Assembly: GCF_026240635.1 (NCBI RefSeq)
Contig: NZ_CP110848.1
Span: forward strand, 1,986,501-2,050,500
Length of the DNA: 64,000 bases
Direction of reading: 5' to 3'
DNA from: Trichothermofontia sichuanensis B231
GTDB taxonomy: Bacteria > Cyanobacteriota > Cyanobacteriia > B231
In this document: one piece after another, positions 46,770 through 56,431 of the stretch
Numbering within the stretch: position 1 is the stretch's first letter
Layout of the letters: every line of letters starts with the position of its first letter
Program-made: the position numbers and the translations under genes
Notes under the pieces: model-generated
What the model was told of the DNA's origin: nothing
Seen by the model: the letters and a program-made list of their open reading frames with translations, nothing else
Database searches by the model: none

Positions 46770-47852
46770 TTGTCTGAGGAGACTTTACTGGTACTTGGTA
46801 TGGTTCAGCAGATCATCTTACAGTTGGCAAAACGAGGCGATCCTAAGGCATTAGCAACCTTATTGAACCATGCCCTAGAGTCGCGCGGCATTACGGCCCA
46901 CGTCTCCCTCAAAGAGAAGTCGCTGCAAATTATTTTGGAAGCAGAATCAGTCCCCGAACAGCAGCCGACGATCGCCGTTGTCCGCTCGGGCTTAATGAAT
47001 TTGGGGATGATGGGCATCGATCGCGTTAATGTGTACGGGCGGCAGGCAGGACAAGACTTTCTCGACTGGCAGGAATTCATTACTTTGAATACCGGCGAGG
47101 AAGAAATGGCAGCGACCGCAGCGGCAGCCAACTCCCTTGAGGATCTGCTGAATCGCTATGCCCAGGGTGAGCGTAACTTTAGCCGTGCCCACCTGGATCG
47201 GGTTGATCTCAAATGCGCCAAACTTGCCCAAATTATCCTACGGCAAGCGGATCTCAGTCGGGCGATCTTGCGGGAAGCAGACCTCCGGGAGGCAGACATG
47301 ACCGGGGCGATCCTGCGGGGAGCCAACTTGAGCCAAGCGGATCTCACGGGTGCTAACCTGACACGGGCAATCCTAGGGGCTGCCTCAGTGAGCGGCGAAG
47401 TAGCCAGTCGCATGGTGGGTGGCGTCCTGACGGTCAGTACCAACCTCCACGGCACCATCTTGACACGCGCCAATTTAACGGAAGCGGACCTGAGTCGGGC
47501 CTCGTTGGAACGGGCAGTGATGCAGCGCACAGATCTGAGTCGGGCCAATCTGAATCGAGCCAACTTCAGCCATGCAGACATGAAGGGAGCAACCCTCACG
47601 GGTACGGATCTGACGCGAGCCACGGGGGAAAAGGCCAACCTCACGGGCGCTAACCTCTCGAAGGCGGACCTGAGTGGGGCCGATTTAATGGGCGCTAATT
47701 TGAGCTTTGCGATCCTGCGGCGGGCCGATCTAAGCGATACCAATTTGCGCTATGCCAAGCTGGATGGGGCGATTTTAGATGGGGCAATCATTAAGGATGC
47801 CATCATGCCCGATGGCCAGGTTTACAATAATCGCCGTCACTTTCGCAAATAA
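46770..47852 (+). CDS. Pentapeptide-repeat protein with N-terminal alpha/beta domain
   Basis: 360 residues if started at TTG 46770, or 350 from ATG 46800. The N-terminal part (about 10-105; VQQIILQLAKRGDPKALATL, then LNLGMMGIDRVNVYGRQ-like) is a small alpha/beta domain seen with other cyanobacterial repeat proteins. The rest has two pentapeptide blocks (about 125-205 and 225-345) parted by a short unrelated insert (SGEVASRMVGGVLT). It shares the NRYAQGERNFSRAHL arm and the final MPDG with the divergent paralogue. Function unknown. Confidence 0.88.
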   Translation: MSEETLLVLGMVQQIILQLAKRGDPKALATLLNHALESRGITAHVSLKEKSLQIILEAESVPEQQPTIAVVRSGLMNLGMMGIDRVNVYGRQAGQDFLDWQEFITLNTGEEEMAATAAAANSLEDLLNRYAQGERNFSRAHLDRVDLKCAKLAQIILRQADLSRAILREADLREADMTGAILRGANLSQADLTGANLTRAILGAASVSGEVASRMVGGVLTVSTNLHGTILTRANLTEADLSRASLERAVMQRTDLSRANLNRANFSHADMKGATLTGTDLTRATGEKANLTGANLSKADLSGADLMGANLSFAILRRADLSDTNLRYAKLDGAILDGAIIKDAIMPDGQVYNNRRHFRK

Positions 47853-47900
47853 GTGCGTTTGCCATAAGTTCGCATATTATCGCTCAGCCTTGCAAAGACT

Positions 47901-48779
47901 ATGATTTCCCCTGCACCTGTCATGGCCGTGGATGCGGCCCCCCGTTGGGTTGTTTCTGCCGACTGGCTCCACCGACAGCTTCAGGCCGGTCCCCCTGCCT
48001 CCCTCGTGGTCGTCGATTGCCGCTTTTCCCTAGCCAACCCGGAACAAGGACAGCAGCAATACCAAACAGGGCATATTCCTGGTGCCTATTACCTCGACCT
48101 CAACCGCGACCTATCCAGCCCAGTACAGACCCACGGTGGACGCCATCCCATGCCCGATTTGTCCCAATTGGCGGCGACGTTGGCGGCGATCGGGGTTACT
48201 TCAGCCAATGCCGGAGAGCCAACCCTGGTAGTTGCCTACGATGATTCACGCCTTGCCTTTGCTGCCCGCCTATGGTGGTTACTGCGCTATATGGGGCATG
48301 ATCAGGTTGCGGTTCTCGATGGCGGCTTTGCCGGATGGCAGGCTGCCGGGTACCCGGTCACAACCGAGGTTCCAGGTCCCCAAGCAGGCCAATTCATTCC
48401 CGAACTCCGACCAGAACTATTGGTGGATATTGAGGCGGTAAAGGCTCGCAAGGATCAACCGGGCGTGGTGCTGGTGGATGCACGGGAGCCGGAGCGGTAT
48501 CGCGGGGAACGGGAGCCGATCGACCCGATCGCAGGCAGTATCCCCGGTGCCGTGAATTACCCCTGGCAAGACACCACGGACGCGCACGGCTATCTCAAGC
48601 CCCTGGATGACCATCGCCAGCGCTGGGCTGATCTCGCAACAGCAGCGGAGGTGATGGTGTACTGTGGCTCTGGGGTCACGGCCTGTGTGGACTTGCTCTC
48701 CCTGGCGTTAGCTGGCAAACCGGAGAGCAAGCTCTATATGGGCAGTTGGAGTGATTGGTGCTCGTATCTAGAGGCTTAG
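47901..48779 (+). CDS. Sulfurtransferase, two-domain rhodanese
   Basis: 292 residues. Two rhodanese domains: the first (about 15-150) is structural, with PGAYYLDLNRDLSSP. The second (about 165-290) carries the active loop VMVYCGSGVTACVDLLSLAL. CGSGVTA is typical of 3-mercaptopyruvate sulfurtransferases, although thiosulfate use cannot be excluded. It is cytoplasmic, with no signal peptide. Its stop overlaps the convergent DUF4912 gene by 4 bases. Confidence 0.9.
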   Translation: MISPAPVMAVDAAPRWVVSADWLHRQLQAGPPASLVVVDCRFSLANPEQGQQQYQTGHIPGAYYLDLNRDLSSPVQTHGGRHPMPDLSQLAATLAAIGVTSANAGEPTLVVAYDDSRLAFAARLWWLLRYMGHDQVAVLDGGFAGWQAAGYPVTTEVPGPQAGQFIPELRPELLVDIEAVKARKDQPGVVLVDAREPERYRGEREPIDPIAGSIPGAVNYPWQDTTDAHGYLKPLDDHRQRWADLATAAEVMVYCGSGVTACVDLLSLALAGKPESKLYMGSWSDWCSYLEA

Positions 48780-50368
48780 GCTAGCCATTCGGCGATCGCA
48801 GCCTCCTTCGTATTGGTTTGTTGGGAGGGGGTGTCGCGCTGGAACCGCAGGTGGATAGAGCGGCTTTGTTCGCCATCTGCGGCAATCGCCATAATGGGAT
48901 AGTCGATCAGGCCATCCGGGAAGGACACTTGAATGCGGAAGGTCCCATCGGGGTTCAGGCGCACGGGTTGCCCCGCGATCGTCACCGTGGCATCCGGCTC
49001 TGTGGCCCCGTAGACAATGAGTTCTGCATCGGCCACCAACCAGAATTTGCGCGATCGCAACGGCGGGGCAGACGCCGAGAACATCCCAACGCCAGAGGCC
49101 CACAAGCCCACGCCCGACGGGAACACATAGGAGCTAACGGCCCGCTCCGCTAGGTGGACCGAGCCAAAGATAGACCCAGCGACATGCTGCATGGAACCAA
49201 ACAAAGACCCAGCCAGACGCTGGGCTGCCGCTGCTTGGGCCAGATCGTAGATTTGCTGGGCGATCCCCTCCGTTCCCGGCTCGCGGGTCGGCGGCGGCAC
49301 GAGGCGGAAAAAGGTGCGTCCCTGGAGGCTTTCTTCCCAACCGATCGTGATGAAATTATCTTCAATCCAGTCTGAGGGATAGATGGGGGGCATGTGGGTA
49401 GAGAGGGAACGGGCCAGGATCAGCCAGCGACCATCCCAACAGCGGTAACCAATTTCGGCAATATAGTCACGATCGCTCATCGGGATCGGTACATACCACT
49501 CCCGCGCCAACTCATCGCAAGGGTATTCCTGCATACGGTGGGGCGGCTGAACCGTCAGGTCGATCGCCGTCACATCGTACAGGCGCAGGGCCAATTGTTG
49601 TCCCCCTTGCTGTCGGAGTTCCTCGCGGTGCTCATTGGGCACATCCCAATAGACATAGGCCCACTGGGGATCACGCGGCAGGAGAACAATCCGGCTTTCG
49701 CCGTACCCACCGGGGAGATCCGGTAACCCCTCATCAACAGTTGCCAGTTCAGCTTCGATCGGGGCGGTTTGCCCCACATCAAATTTTGCGGCTTCCACGG
49801 CTTCCTGGGCTTCTAACGGTTCAGCCGATGGTGGGCCACTGGGACCCGCCACTTCGGTCGCAGCCGTCGGCAGGGGCGCGATCGCGGCGGCAGGTGGTTG
49901 AGCCGTTGTCCCCGTAGGCGGTGGGGGGGGAACGCTTTCTGACGGCTGGGGTTGGGGTGTCCCAGGCGGAGTCACGGCCCTGGGCGCAGGCGTCATTTCC
50001 GGTGGGATCGCGGTGCGGCGCGGCGTTACCGTCGGTGGTTGTGGCTGAACGGTTTGGCTAGGGGTAGCCGCGATCGGCGTCACCGTTCCGGCTTGCGGCG
50101 TGAGGGTCACACCGGGGGGAGAAGTGGGCACGATCGGCTGCGAACCCGGTGGAGCAACCGGCTGCAATGAAACCGACGGCGTTAAGGGGGTTACAGTCGG
50201 AGAGGTCGGCGGGGGGATCGGTGTAGGGCTAGCCCCTTGTACCGCTTGAATCGCAGCGAGCAGTTGGGCCTTACGCATCCGACTGTAGCGCGAGATCCCG
50301 CACTCACTGGCAACCCGGCGGAGTTGCCGGAGTGTCATTTCTTCTAACGGCGGACCTTGCTTAGACAT
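48776..50368 (-). CDS. DUF4912 protein with Rho-N-like start and Pro-rich linker
   Basis: 530 residues. An N-terminal SAP/Rho-N-like helix pair (MTLRQLRRVASECGISRYSR) suggests nucleic-acid binding. A Pro/Thr/Ser-rich disordered stretch follows (about 45-200). The DUF4912 domain (about 220-345) contains LPRDPQWAYVYWDVPNEHRE and DYIAEIGYRCWDGRWLILAR. The C-terminal part includes LIVYGATEPDATVTIAGQPV, a beta-sandwich-like region. Function unknown. It converges with the sulfurtransferase gene. Confidence 0.85.
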   Translation of the reverse strand: MSKQGPPLEEMTLRQLRRVASECGISRYSRMRKAQLLAAIQAVQGASPTPIPPPTSPTVTPLTPSVSLQPVAPPGSQPIVPTSPPGVTLTPQAGTVTPIAATPSQTVQPQPPTVTPRRTAIPPEMTPAPRAVTPPGTPQPQPSESVPPPPPTGTTAQPPAAAIAPLPTAATEVAGPSGPPSAEPLEAQEAVEAAKFDVGQTAPIEAELATVDEGLPDLPGGYGESRIVLLPRDPQWAYVYWDVPNEHREELRQQGGQQLALRLYDVTAIDLTVQPPHRMQEYPCDELAREWYVPIPMSDRDYIAEIGYRCWDGRWLILARSLSTHMPPIYPSDWIEDNFITIGWEESLQGRTFFRLVPPPTREPGTEGIAQQIYDLAQAAAAQRLAGSLFGSMQHVAGSIFGSVHLAERAVSSYVFPSGVGLWASGVGMFSASAPPLRSRKFWLVADAELIVYGATEPDATVTIAGQPVRLNPDGTFRIQVSFPDGLIDYPIMAIAADGEQSRSIHLRFQRDTPSQQTNTKEAAIAEWLA

Positions 50369-50949
50369 GTGTAGCCTCTAAAGCATCAAGACAAATTGCG
50401 TGGGGCCTCATAGGAGTCAATATGTCCCACCCGGACCCCCCAGGGTCATCGGCATCGATTGCGATCGCCCCAAAAGAACACAGAGTTTCTTCGGGATCAA
50501 ATAAATACCTAGGGAGCGGTTTGTCGTCTCCCATAGTGCCGTGGAGCTTGCTCAAGGTCAAGACACCAAAATGCTTGATTCAAGAGACTTTGACGGGTTT
50601 ATAAGGGCTTTAGGGATCTTAATGTCAGAGATTCATAACATTAAAAACAACAGGGATTATGCATTTGTCATAAAGTCCTGACACAGCTTTTGGCAAGGAG
50701 ATGGGGACGGGGATCTGAAGGGATCAGCAGGATACCTCCCTTGGGACCCTGAAGGGATCAGCAAAATACCTTGACGTTGGCATGGCTGGGGCTATACCGG
50801 CATGAGGGTTGGGGCCAGCATACCCGTACTGATGCGGACTGGATTTGAGTGCGGAGATTGGGTCAACCGCCAGACAGGAGGATACAGACAGGGTGGCTAT
50901 TGGCCATTGGTCCCTACGGAAGCGGCTGAGCGAGGGGCAAAAATCAAAA
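50369..50949. other. Spacer with a 23-bp direct repeat
   Basis: 580 bases. CTGAAGGGATCAGCAGGATACCT (50715-50737) is repeated with two changes at 50749-50771. A 66-codon minus-strand frame at 50361-50561 overlaps the DUF4912 start and reads like protein, but has no recognisable family. I do not call it a gene. Confidence 0.5.
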
Positions 50950-51023
50950 TCGGGATGACAGGATTTGAACCTGCGACATCCTGCTCCCAAAGCAGGCGCG
51001 CTACCAAGCTGCGCTACATCCCG
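50950..51023 (-). tRNA. tRNA-Pro(TGG)
   Basis: 74 nt on the minus strand. The acceptor stem CGGGATG pairs with CATCCCG. The anticodon loop TTTGGGA (TGG) lies in a CCTGC/GCAGG stem, the T-loop GGTTCAAATCC is present, and the discriminator is A. It lies in the leader region of glmU on the other strand, with no CCA encoded. Confidence 0.95.
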
Positions 51024-51144
51024 GAATGCTTAATCCCTCTAATTGTAGACCATTCTGGCCAAAACGTTGGTTCAGGTTGGGCGTAACCCCTGGGTGATAT
51101 ACTTTTCACGATTTATGGCTCATGGCCAGACGCGAAGGGTTGAC

Positions 51145-52551
51145 ATGGTAGCAGTTGCAATTTTGGCAGCGGGGCGGGGCACACGCATGAAGTCTAGCCT
51201 GCCCAAGGTGCTGCATTCCTTAGGAGGAAAGTCCCTGGTGGAGCGGGTGATTGATAGTCTCGCCGCGCTCGCGCCGACTCAGTGTTATGTCATTGTGGGC
51301 TATCGGGGCGATCTGGTCCGCACTGCCCTAGGGGATCGTCCAAATCTGCAATGGGTGGAGCAAACCGAACAACTGGGCACGGGCCATGCGGTCCAGCAGT
51401 TAATGCCGTATTTGCAGGGATTTGCCGGGGATCTAATTGTGCTCAATGGCGATGTTCCCCTGCTACGTCCCGAAACGATCGCCCAACTCCTCAATACCCA
51501 TCAGCAAAATCGGAATGCAGCCACCTTGCTGACTGCGCAACTGCCCCAGCCCAAGGGCTATGGTCGGGTGTTCTGTGATAGTCAAAATCTTGTCAAGGCG
51601 ATCGTCGAAGATCGGGACTGTACGCCCGCCCAACGGCAAAACCATCGCATTAATGCTGGCGTTTACTGTTTTCGCTGGGCTGACTTAGCCAGGGTTTTGC
51701 CTAATCTCCAGAGTAATAATGATCAACAGGAGTATTACCTGACGGATGCCGTCAATGAACTGGTCGCAGCGGGAGCAGACCAGTCCCCCGTGATGGCGAT
51801 CGAGGTTGAAGACTACCAGGAGATTCTGGGGATCAATGACCGCAAACAATTGGCGACGGCCTACAGCATCCTCCAGGATCGGCTAAAAACCCATTGGATG
51901 GCGGCTGGGGTCACGTTGATCGATCCGGATAGTATTACCCTCGATGAGACCGTCGAGTTACAGCCAGATGTGATCATCGAACCCCAAACCCATCTGCGCG
52001 GCCAGACTCGCATTGGCCGGGGTACCCGCATTGGCCCTGGCTGTCTGATCGAGAATAGCGAAATTGGCGAAAATGTCACGGTCCTCTATTCCGTGATCAT
52101 GGATAGCCAGGTACAGGCAGGTTCGCGGGTGGGTCCCTATGCCCATTTACGGGGTCATGCCCAGGTGGGGAGTCAGTGCCGCATTGGCAATTTTGTGGAA
52201 CTCAAGCAGGCTCGTTTGGGCGATCGGACGAATGTGTCCCATTTGTCCTATCTAGGAGATGCGGTGGTTGGTTCCCAGGTGAATATCGGGGCCGGAACGA
52301 TTACGGCCAATTACGACGGGGTGAAGAAGCATCAGACCCAGATCGGCGATCGCAGCAAAACGGGATCGAATAGCGTCCTGGTCGCGCCGCTGAGCCTAGG
52401 AAAGGATGTGACGGTTGCAGCGGGATCAGTCATCACCGAGGATGTGCCTGATGATTGTCTGGTGGTTGCCCGTGCCCGTCAAGTTGTTAAACCGGGATGG
52501 CGGCCTAAGTTCCTGATTCAACAGGATGAGGAAGCCGGTGCGGGCGGTTAG
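51145..52551 (+). CDS. glmU: Bifunctional UDP-GlcNAc pyrophosphorylase / GlcN-1-P acetyltransferase
   Basis: 468 residues. It makes UDP-N-acetylglucosamine for peptidoglycan and lipopolysaccharide. The N-terminal pyrophosphorylase starts [20 protein letters not shown], with [17 protein letters not shown]. The C-terminal left-handed beta helix carries the acetyltransferase ([40 protein letters not shown]). The longer frame from 51067 adds 26 unconserved residues, so ATG 51145 is used. Its last 47 bases overlap the convergent cofH. Confidence 0.95.
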   Translation: MVAVAILAAGRGTRMKSSLPKVLHSLGGKSLVERVIDSLAALAPTQCYVIVGYRGDLVRTALGDRPNLQWVEQTEQLGTGHAVQQLMPYLQGFAGDLIVLNGDVPLLRPETIAQLLNTHQQNRNAATLLTAQLPQPKGYGRVFCDSQNLVKAIVEDRDCTPAQRQNHRINAGVYCFRWADLARVLPNLQSNNDQQEYYLTDAVNELVAAGADQSPVMAIEVEDYQEILGINDRKQLATAYSILQDRLKTHWMAAGVTLIDPDSITLDETVELQPDVIIEPQTHLRGQTRIGRGTRIGPGCLIENSEIGENVTVLYSVIMDSQVQAGSRVGPYAHLRGHAQVGSQCRIGNFVELKQARLGDRTNVSHLSYLGDAVVGSQVNIGAGTITANYDGVKKHQTQIGDRSKTGSNSVLVAPLSLGKDVTVAAGSVITEDVPDDCLVVARARQVVKPGWRPKFLIQQDEEAGAGG

Positions 52552-53704
52552 CTTGACTTGATCCCCTGACTTCGCCGTACAGGGTATCCCGTTGACGGTA
52601 GGGGCGGCCTAGGGCGATCGCGGCTCCTTGTAAGTCAGCAACTGTCATGCAGGTTCCCCCCTGGGCACCGGCCATACTGGAAATATGCTCTTCCATCAGG
52701 GTCCCACCGATGTCGTTGCACCCCCAGGTCAAAGCCTCCGTGGCACCCGCTAAGCCTAACTTGACCCAACTGGGTTGATGGTTGCTGATCCAGTTGCCCA
52801 GGAAGATGCGGGCGACAGCCATCAGTAAGAGGGCATCGGCTAACGTGGGTTGATCGCGTCCCACCCGTCGCCGTAGGGCAGGGGGAGCATCCTGGCCCAC
52901 GAATGGGAGCAGGATAAATTCAGTGATACGGGCAGGATAGTCCTCGGCGATCGCACGTTGCTGGAGCGATCGTAGGTGGTTGAGGTGTTCAATCTGCTGG
53001 ACGGGGGTTTCAATGTGTCCTGACAGCAGGGTACTGGTGGTGGGCATTCCCAGACGATGGGCGGTGCTGATAATCTCCAGCCAGGTCGCAGTATTGATTT
53101 TTTCTGGGCAGATCACCCGGCGGACGCGATCGTTGAGCACTTCCGCAGCCGTTCCTGGCATCGATCCAACCCCAGCACTTTGGAGGGTGCTAATCACCTC
53201 GGCAAAAGATAGCTGGTCCTCCCGGGCAATAAACGCAATTTCCTGGGGAGAAAAGGCGTGGAGGTGGATCTGGGGAAAGGCCGATTTAATGGTCGTAACC
53301 AATTGTTGATAGTAGGCCAGGGTTGAGCCGTGGTGTTTGGCTGCCGGATTGAGGCCCCCCTGCATACAGATTTCCGTGGCCCCCCGTTGGACGGCGTCTT
53401 GAGTTTTCGCCAAAATCGTGTCCCAATCCAGCCAATAGGCTCCGGGTTGGTCGGCATCCCGGCGAAAGGCACAGAAGTTACAGTGCTGTTCGCAGATGTT
53501 GGTGAAGTTAATATTACGGTTGATCACGTAGGTTACCGTATCGCCAGCCTGTCGCTGGCGAAGACGATCGGCAGTGTCACGGATCTGAGCGATCGCCGCT
53601 GGGTCCGTTTGTTGGAGCAGGCAGATCCCTTCGGCCACTGTCAGATCGAGGCCACTGAGGGACTTGGCTAGAATATCCGCGATCGGAGGAGATGCAATCA
53701 ACAT
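52505..53704 (-). CDS. cofH: FO synthase subunit 2 (radical SAM, CofH)
   Basis: 399 residues. The radical SAM cluster motif is [10 protein letters not shown] in [12 protein letters not shown]. The CofH signature [18 protein letters not shown] and the end [20 protein letters not shown] are clear. With CofG it makes 7,8-didemethyl-8-hydroxy-5-deazariboflavin (FO), which in cyanobacteria is the antenna of DNA photolyase. ATG 53704 gives [10 protein letters not shown], and the frame reaching 53716 starts at GTG/TTG-type codons. cofG is not in the window. The 3' end overlaps glmU by 47 bases on opposite strands. Confidence 0.92.
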   Translation of the reverse strand: MLIASPPIADILAKSLSGLDLTVAEGICLLQQTDPAAIAQIRDTADRLRQRQAGDTVTYVINRNINFTNICEQHCNFCAFRRDADQPGAYWLDWDTILAKTQDAVQRGATEICMQGGLNPAAKHHGSTLAYYQQLVTTIKSAFPQIHLHAFSPQEIAFIAREDQLSFAEVISTLQSAGVGSMPGTAAEVLNDRVRRVICPEKINTATWLEIISTAHRLGMPTTSTLLSGHIETPVQQIEHLNHLRSLQQRAIAEDYPARITEFILLPFVGQDAPPALRRRVGRDQPTLADALLLMAVARIFLGNWISNHQPSWVKLGLAGATEALTWGCNDIGGTLMEEHISSMAGAQGGTCMTVADLQGAAIALGRPYRQRDTLYGEVRGSSQANRPHRLPHPVESGT

Positions 53705-53878
53705 GTTGAGTCGCACAGGGCGCTAGAGTTTACACTTGGACTATAAAGGCAGCAATGCCGCCCCGTAACCCGGCAGAAATCAGATATACCATAACCGACA
53801 GGAATCACGGGTGCAGAGGGATATCTTCCCGCCCAATTAAACTGGCAATAGCAACTGCTGTCACAACCTTGGGATACG

Positions 53879-53990
53879 GGCTCTCCTGAGTTTATGGTGG
53901 GGGCGCTACGCGCCCCCACCATAAACTCAACGTTTCCGATCGTTTATTTGTAGTTGCTGATACTGTTTACCCCAAAATCCCAGAAGAGCC
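53879..53990 (-). mobile_element. 112-bp MITE, copy C, with 8-bp target duplication
   Basis: Reverse orientation to copies A and B, exactly 112 bp, bounded by GGGATACG (53871-53878 and 53991-53998). One end has changed from GGCTCTTCTG to GGCTCTCCTG. The palindrome has the same 19-bp arms, and the loop reads GTA in element orientation, as in copy A. It lies in the 600-base spacer between cofH and sppA. Confidence 0.85.
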
Positions 53991-54164
53991 GGGATACGAC
54001 GATCCTGAGAAACCCCTAATAAACTTTGACGAATTTTTATAATTGCTCCTGATTCCTGTAAGGTATTCAGCAATAGAATTGCCCTAAACATGATGTAGAG
54101 GATTTCCAGGGTCACGATAAATCCTTCGATCGTGGATGCTGCAATATGCATAAACGAGACTTTG

Positions 54165-54268
54165 CCCCTCTCCCACAGGGGGAGAGGGGTTGGGGGTGAG
54201 GGCCGCACCCGCGGGCTGCCCCCAGCCTACCCCAGTAAAACTGTACTTTATGATTGAGGTAAAGGCTA
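54165..54268 (+). repeat. R-family dispersed repeat, copy 7 (right half only)
   Basis: Keeps TGAGGGCCGCACCCGCGGGC and the right end ACTGTACTTTATGATTGAGG-TAAAGGCT. The left half is missing. It lies 35 bases before the sppA stop. The rest of this spacer (53991-54164) shows no feature. Confidence 0.7.
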
Positions 54269-54303
54269 CATCTCATTACATCGAGATGCGCTTTAAGCAA
54301 GGC

Positions 54304-56151
54304 TTATTTAAGCGTTAAGTTAAAGGGCAGGCGGGCGTAAATTCCCAAGGGATCAGGGCGGGTATACAGCCAGTTGAGGTGGGTTTGTAAATGCTGGAAC
54401 TCACGGGCTACTGGAGATAGGGTGGGTGGCAGTCCTGTGGGGTGGGCCGGAAGCCGTTTCAAGGTGACGGCCTGCTGTAACCAGCGCTCGATTATTTGTT
54501 CCTCCAGCGTTCGCCGGGGTGGGTATTCCTCTACCTGCCAGTTATCGCCTAACTGGACCTGTTTCGCAGCATAGGCGATCGCATCCTCCAGGCTACCGAG
54601 TTCGTCTACTAACCCCAGCTTTTGGGCGGCTGCGCCCGACCAGACCCGCCCCTCGGCCACTGGGGCAACTTTTGCCCTGGGTAGTTTTCGCCCCTCGGCC
54701 ACGGCGGTGACAAAGCGATCGTAGATCGCATTGGCAAATGCCTGCCGCAGGGCCAGTTCTTGCGGGGTGAGCGGACGGCTGAGGGTTTCACCTTCGGCAG
54801 AGGGAGCCGTTTTGATCGCATCAAAGGTAATCCCCTGATTATTGGCCAACTGTTGGATGTTGAAGTGCAAGCCAAAAACGCCGATCGACCCTGTAATGGT
54901 CGTCGGTTCAGCAAAAATACGGCCAGCGGGTACGGCAATCCCATACCCACCAGAGGCAGCTAGATCGCCCATTGAGACGATCACCGGCTTTTGCTTTTGA
55001 GTCAGGGCAACTTCGTGTTGAATCAGTTCGGACGCGATCGCACTGCCACCCGGACTATTAATCCGCAGGACAACTGCTTTGACCGCCTGATTCTCCCGGA
55101 GGGCGCGTAAATCACGGATAAGGCGATCGCTGTCAATGCTGGCTTGACCCTCGCTCAGTTTCCCCGCCACAATGTCGCCTTCGGCATAGAGGACAGCTAG
55201 GCGGGGCGTATCAGCAGTTAACTTTGGTGACTGGGCCGCCAACGAGTCGGCGTAGGGACGCACCCCAATCTGGCGAAAGGCTTCCTCCGCCTCGGGTTCC
55301 CCACCCAATTGCCGCAGTTCTGTCAGTAGGTCTTCTTGGTGGACCAGGCGGTCAACTAACCCACTGGCCTTGGCCTTCTCAGCGCTCAGCAGGCCACCTG
55401 CGTTGGCGATCGCTTGGAGTTGCTGGGGCGAACGTTGGCGGGCTGTGCCAATTTGGGAGAGGGTCGTTTGCCAGAGATCTCCCAGCCAGCGTTGAGTTTG
55501 AGCAACCGTTTCCGGGCTACTTTGGGTGAGCAGAACCGGTTCAACGGCGGATTTGTACTGCCCCACGCGAATCACCTGTACCCCTACCCCAAACTTTTTC
55601 AACGCACCGGTTAAAAAGGTATTCTCAACGCTAAAGCCGTTCAGTTCCACCATACCCGAGGGGTTAATGGCTAAAGTATCGGCACTCGACGCGAGAAAAT
55701 AGGCTGGTTCAGACCAATTAACAGCATAGGCAATTACAGGTTTGCCACTGGCCTGAAACTGGGCGATCGCTGCTCGCATTTCCTGGAGGGAAGCCAGCCC
55801 TGCTAGTCCAGTTCCGGCCCGCCCATCCAGAAAAAGCGCAACAATATTGTCATCAGTAGCCGCATGGGTCAGGGCTTGGGTGAGGGAACGGAGGGTAATT
55901 TGGGTTTCGTTTTCCCCCTGTAACACCCGATTAATCACGCCAGCGGGATCGAAGCGTGGGGGGGAGTCAGTCACCGTCAGGGAGAGATCAAAAACCAGCA
56001 CCGACTGGGCCTTCACCTTGGGGGTAGCGTCACGACTGGCCGTGACCACCAGCAGGAACAGCAGCAGTCCGCCTAACCCCGCAACCACCAGGGATGAAAA
56101 CAGGATTAGCCCTACGATCGTGGCCAGGACTTGTTTGAGAAAATCACGCAT
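54304..56151 (-). CDS. sppA: Signal peptide peptidase SppA, 67K type
   Basis: 615 residues. It is a membrane-bound Ser/Lys-dyad protease that degrades leftover signal peptides. An N-terminal membrane helix (VLATIVGLILFSSLVVAGLG) is followed by two tandem S49 domains. Lys is in VGQYKSAVEPVLL and the nucleophile Ser in GDLAASGGYGIAVPAGRIFA, both in the expected positions for the 67K type. In cyanobacteria SppA relatives also act in thylakoids on antenna proteins. ATG 56151 is chosen over the longer ORF to 56181. Confidence 0.94.
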   Translation of the reverse strand: MRDFLKQVLATIVGLILFSSLVVAGLGGLLLFLLVVTASRDATPKVKAQSVLVFDLSLTVTDSPPRFDPAGVINRVLQGENETQITLRSLTQALTHAATDDNIVALFLDGRAGTGLAGLASLQEMRAAIAQFQASGKPVIAYAVNWSEPAYFLASSADTLAINPSGMVELNGFSVENTFLTGALKKFGVGVQVIRVGQYKSAVEPVLLTQSSPETVAQTQRWLGDLWQTTLSQIGTARQRSPQQLQAIANAGGLLSAEKAKASGLVDRLVHQEDLLTELRQLGGEPEAEEAFRQIGVRPYADSLAAQSPKLTADTPRLAVLYAEGDIVAGKLSEGQASIDSDRLIRDLRALRENQAVKAVVLRINSPGGSAIASELIQHEVALTQKQKPVIVSMGDLAASGGYGIAVPAGRIFAEPTTITGSIGVFGLHFNIQQLANNQGITFDAIKTAPSAEGETLSRPLTPQELALRQAFANAIYDRFVTAVAEGRKLPRAKVAPVAEGRVWSGAAAQKLGLVDELGSLEDAIAYAAKQVQLGDNWQVEEYPPRRTLEEQIIERWLQQAVTLKRLPAHPTGLPPTLSPVAREFQHLQTHLNWLYTRPDPLGIYARLPFNLTLK

Positions 56152-56241
56152 AAGGACGTTTGCCACCCAAATGGAACTCACCCAGCCGACCTCGCTGCTG
56201 GCCTCCGTGATCTACCGACGCAGCGAGTGTTATCCAACCCA

Positions 56242-56322
56242 TGCGGACGGAGAGACTCGAACTCTCACGTCAAAGACACTAGAACCTAAATCTAGCGCGT
56301 CTACCAATTCCGCCACGTCCGC
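56242..56322 (-). tRNA. tRNA-Leu(TAG)
   Basis: 81 nt on the minus strand, type II with a short variable arm. The acceptor GCGGACG pairs with CGTCCGC. The anticodon loop TTTAGGT (TAG) lies in a CTAGA/TCTAG stem, with T-arm GAGTTCGAGTCTC and discriminator A. It lies between sppA and nnr. Confidence 0.95.
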
Positions 56323-56366
56323 AGATCCCTGACTTCCCTATCCTACCAAATTTCCTCACGGTCACC

Positions 56367-56397
56367 GCACCGCCCTTGGGTGTTCCCTGGGCGGTGC
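56367..56397 (-). terminator. Hairpin after nnr
   Basis: Perfect 9-bp GC-rich stem GCACCGCCC (56367-56375) with GGGCGGTGC (56389-56397), with a 13-base loop. It is 35 bases after the nnr stop on the minus strand and lacks a strong T-tract. Confidence 0.55.
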
Positions 56398-56431
56398 CGG
56401 AACTCAGCCCCATGCCCCTCGATCGCGAGGG

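Noticed and set aside
50361-50561. 66-codon minus-strand frame before the DUF4912 gene
   Set aside because: Protein-like composition but no family match, no clear RBS, and it overlaps the DUF4912 start. Kept only as a note.
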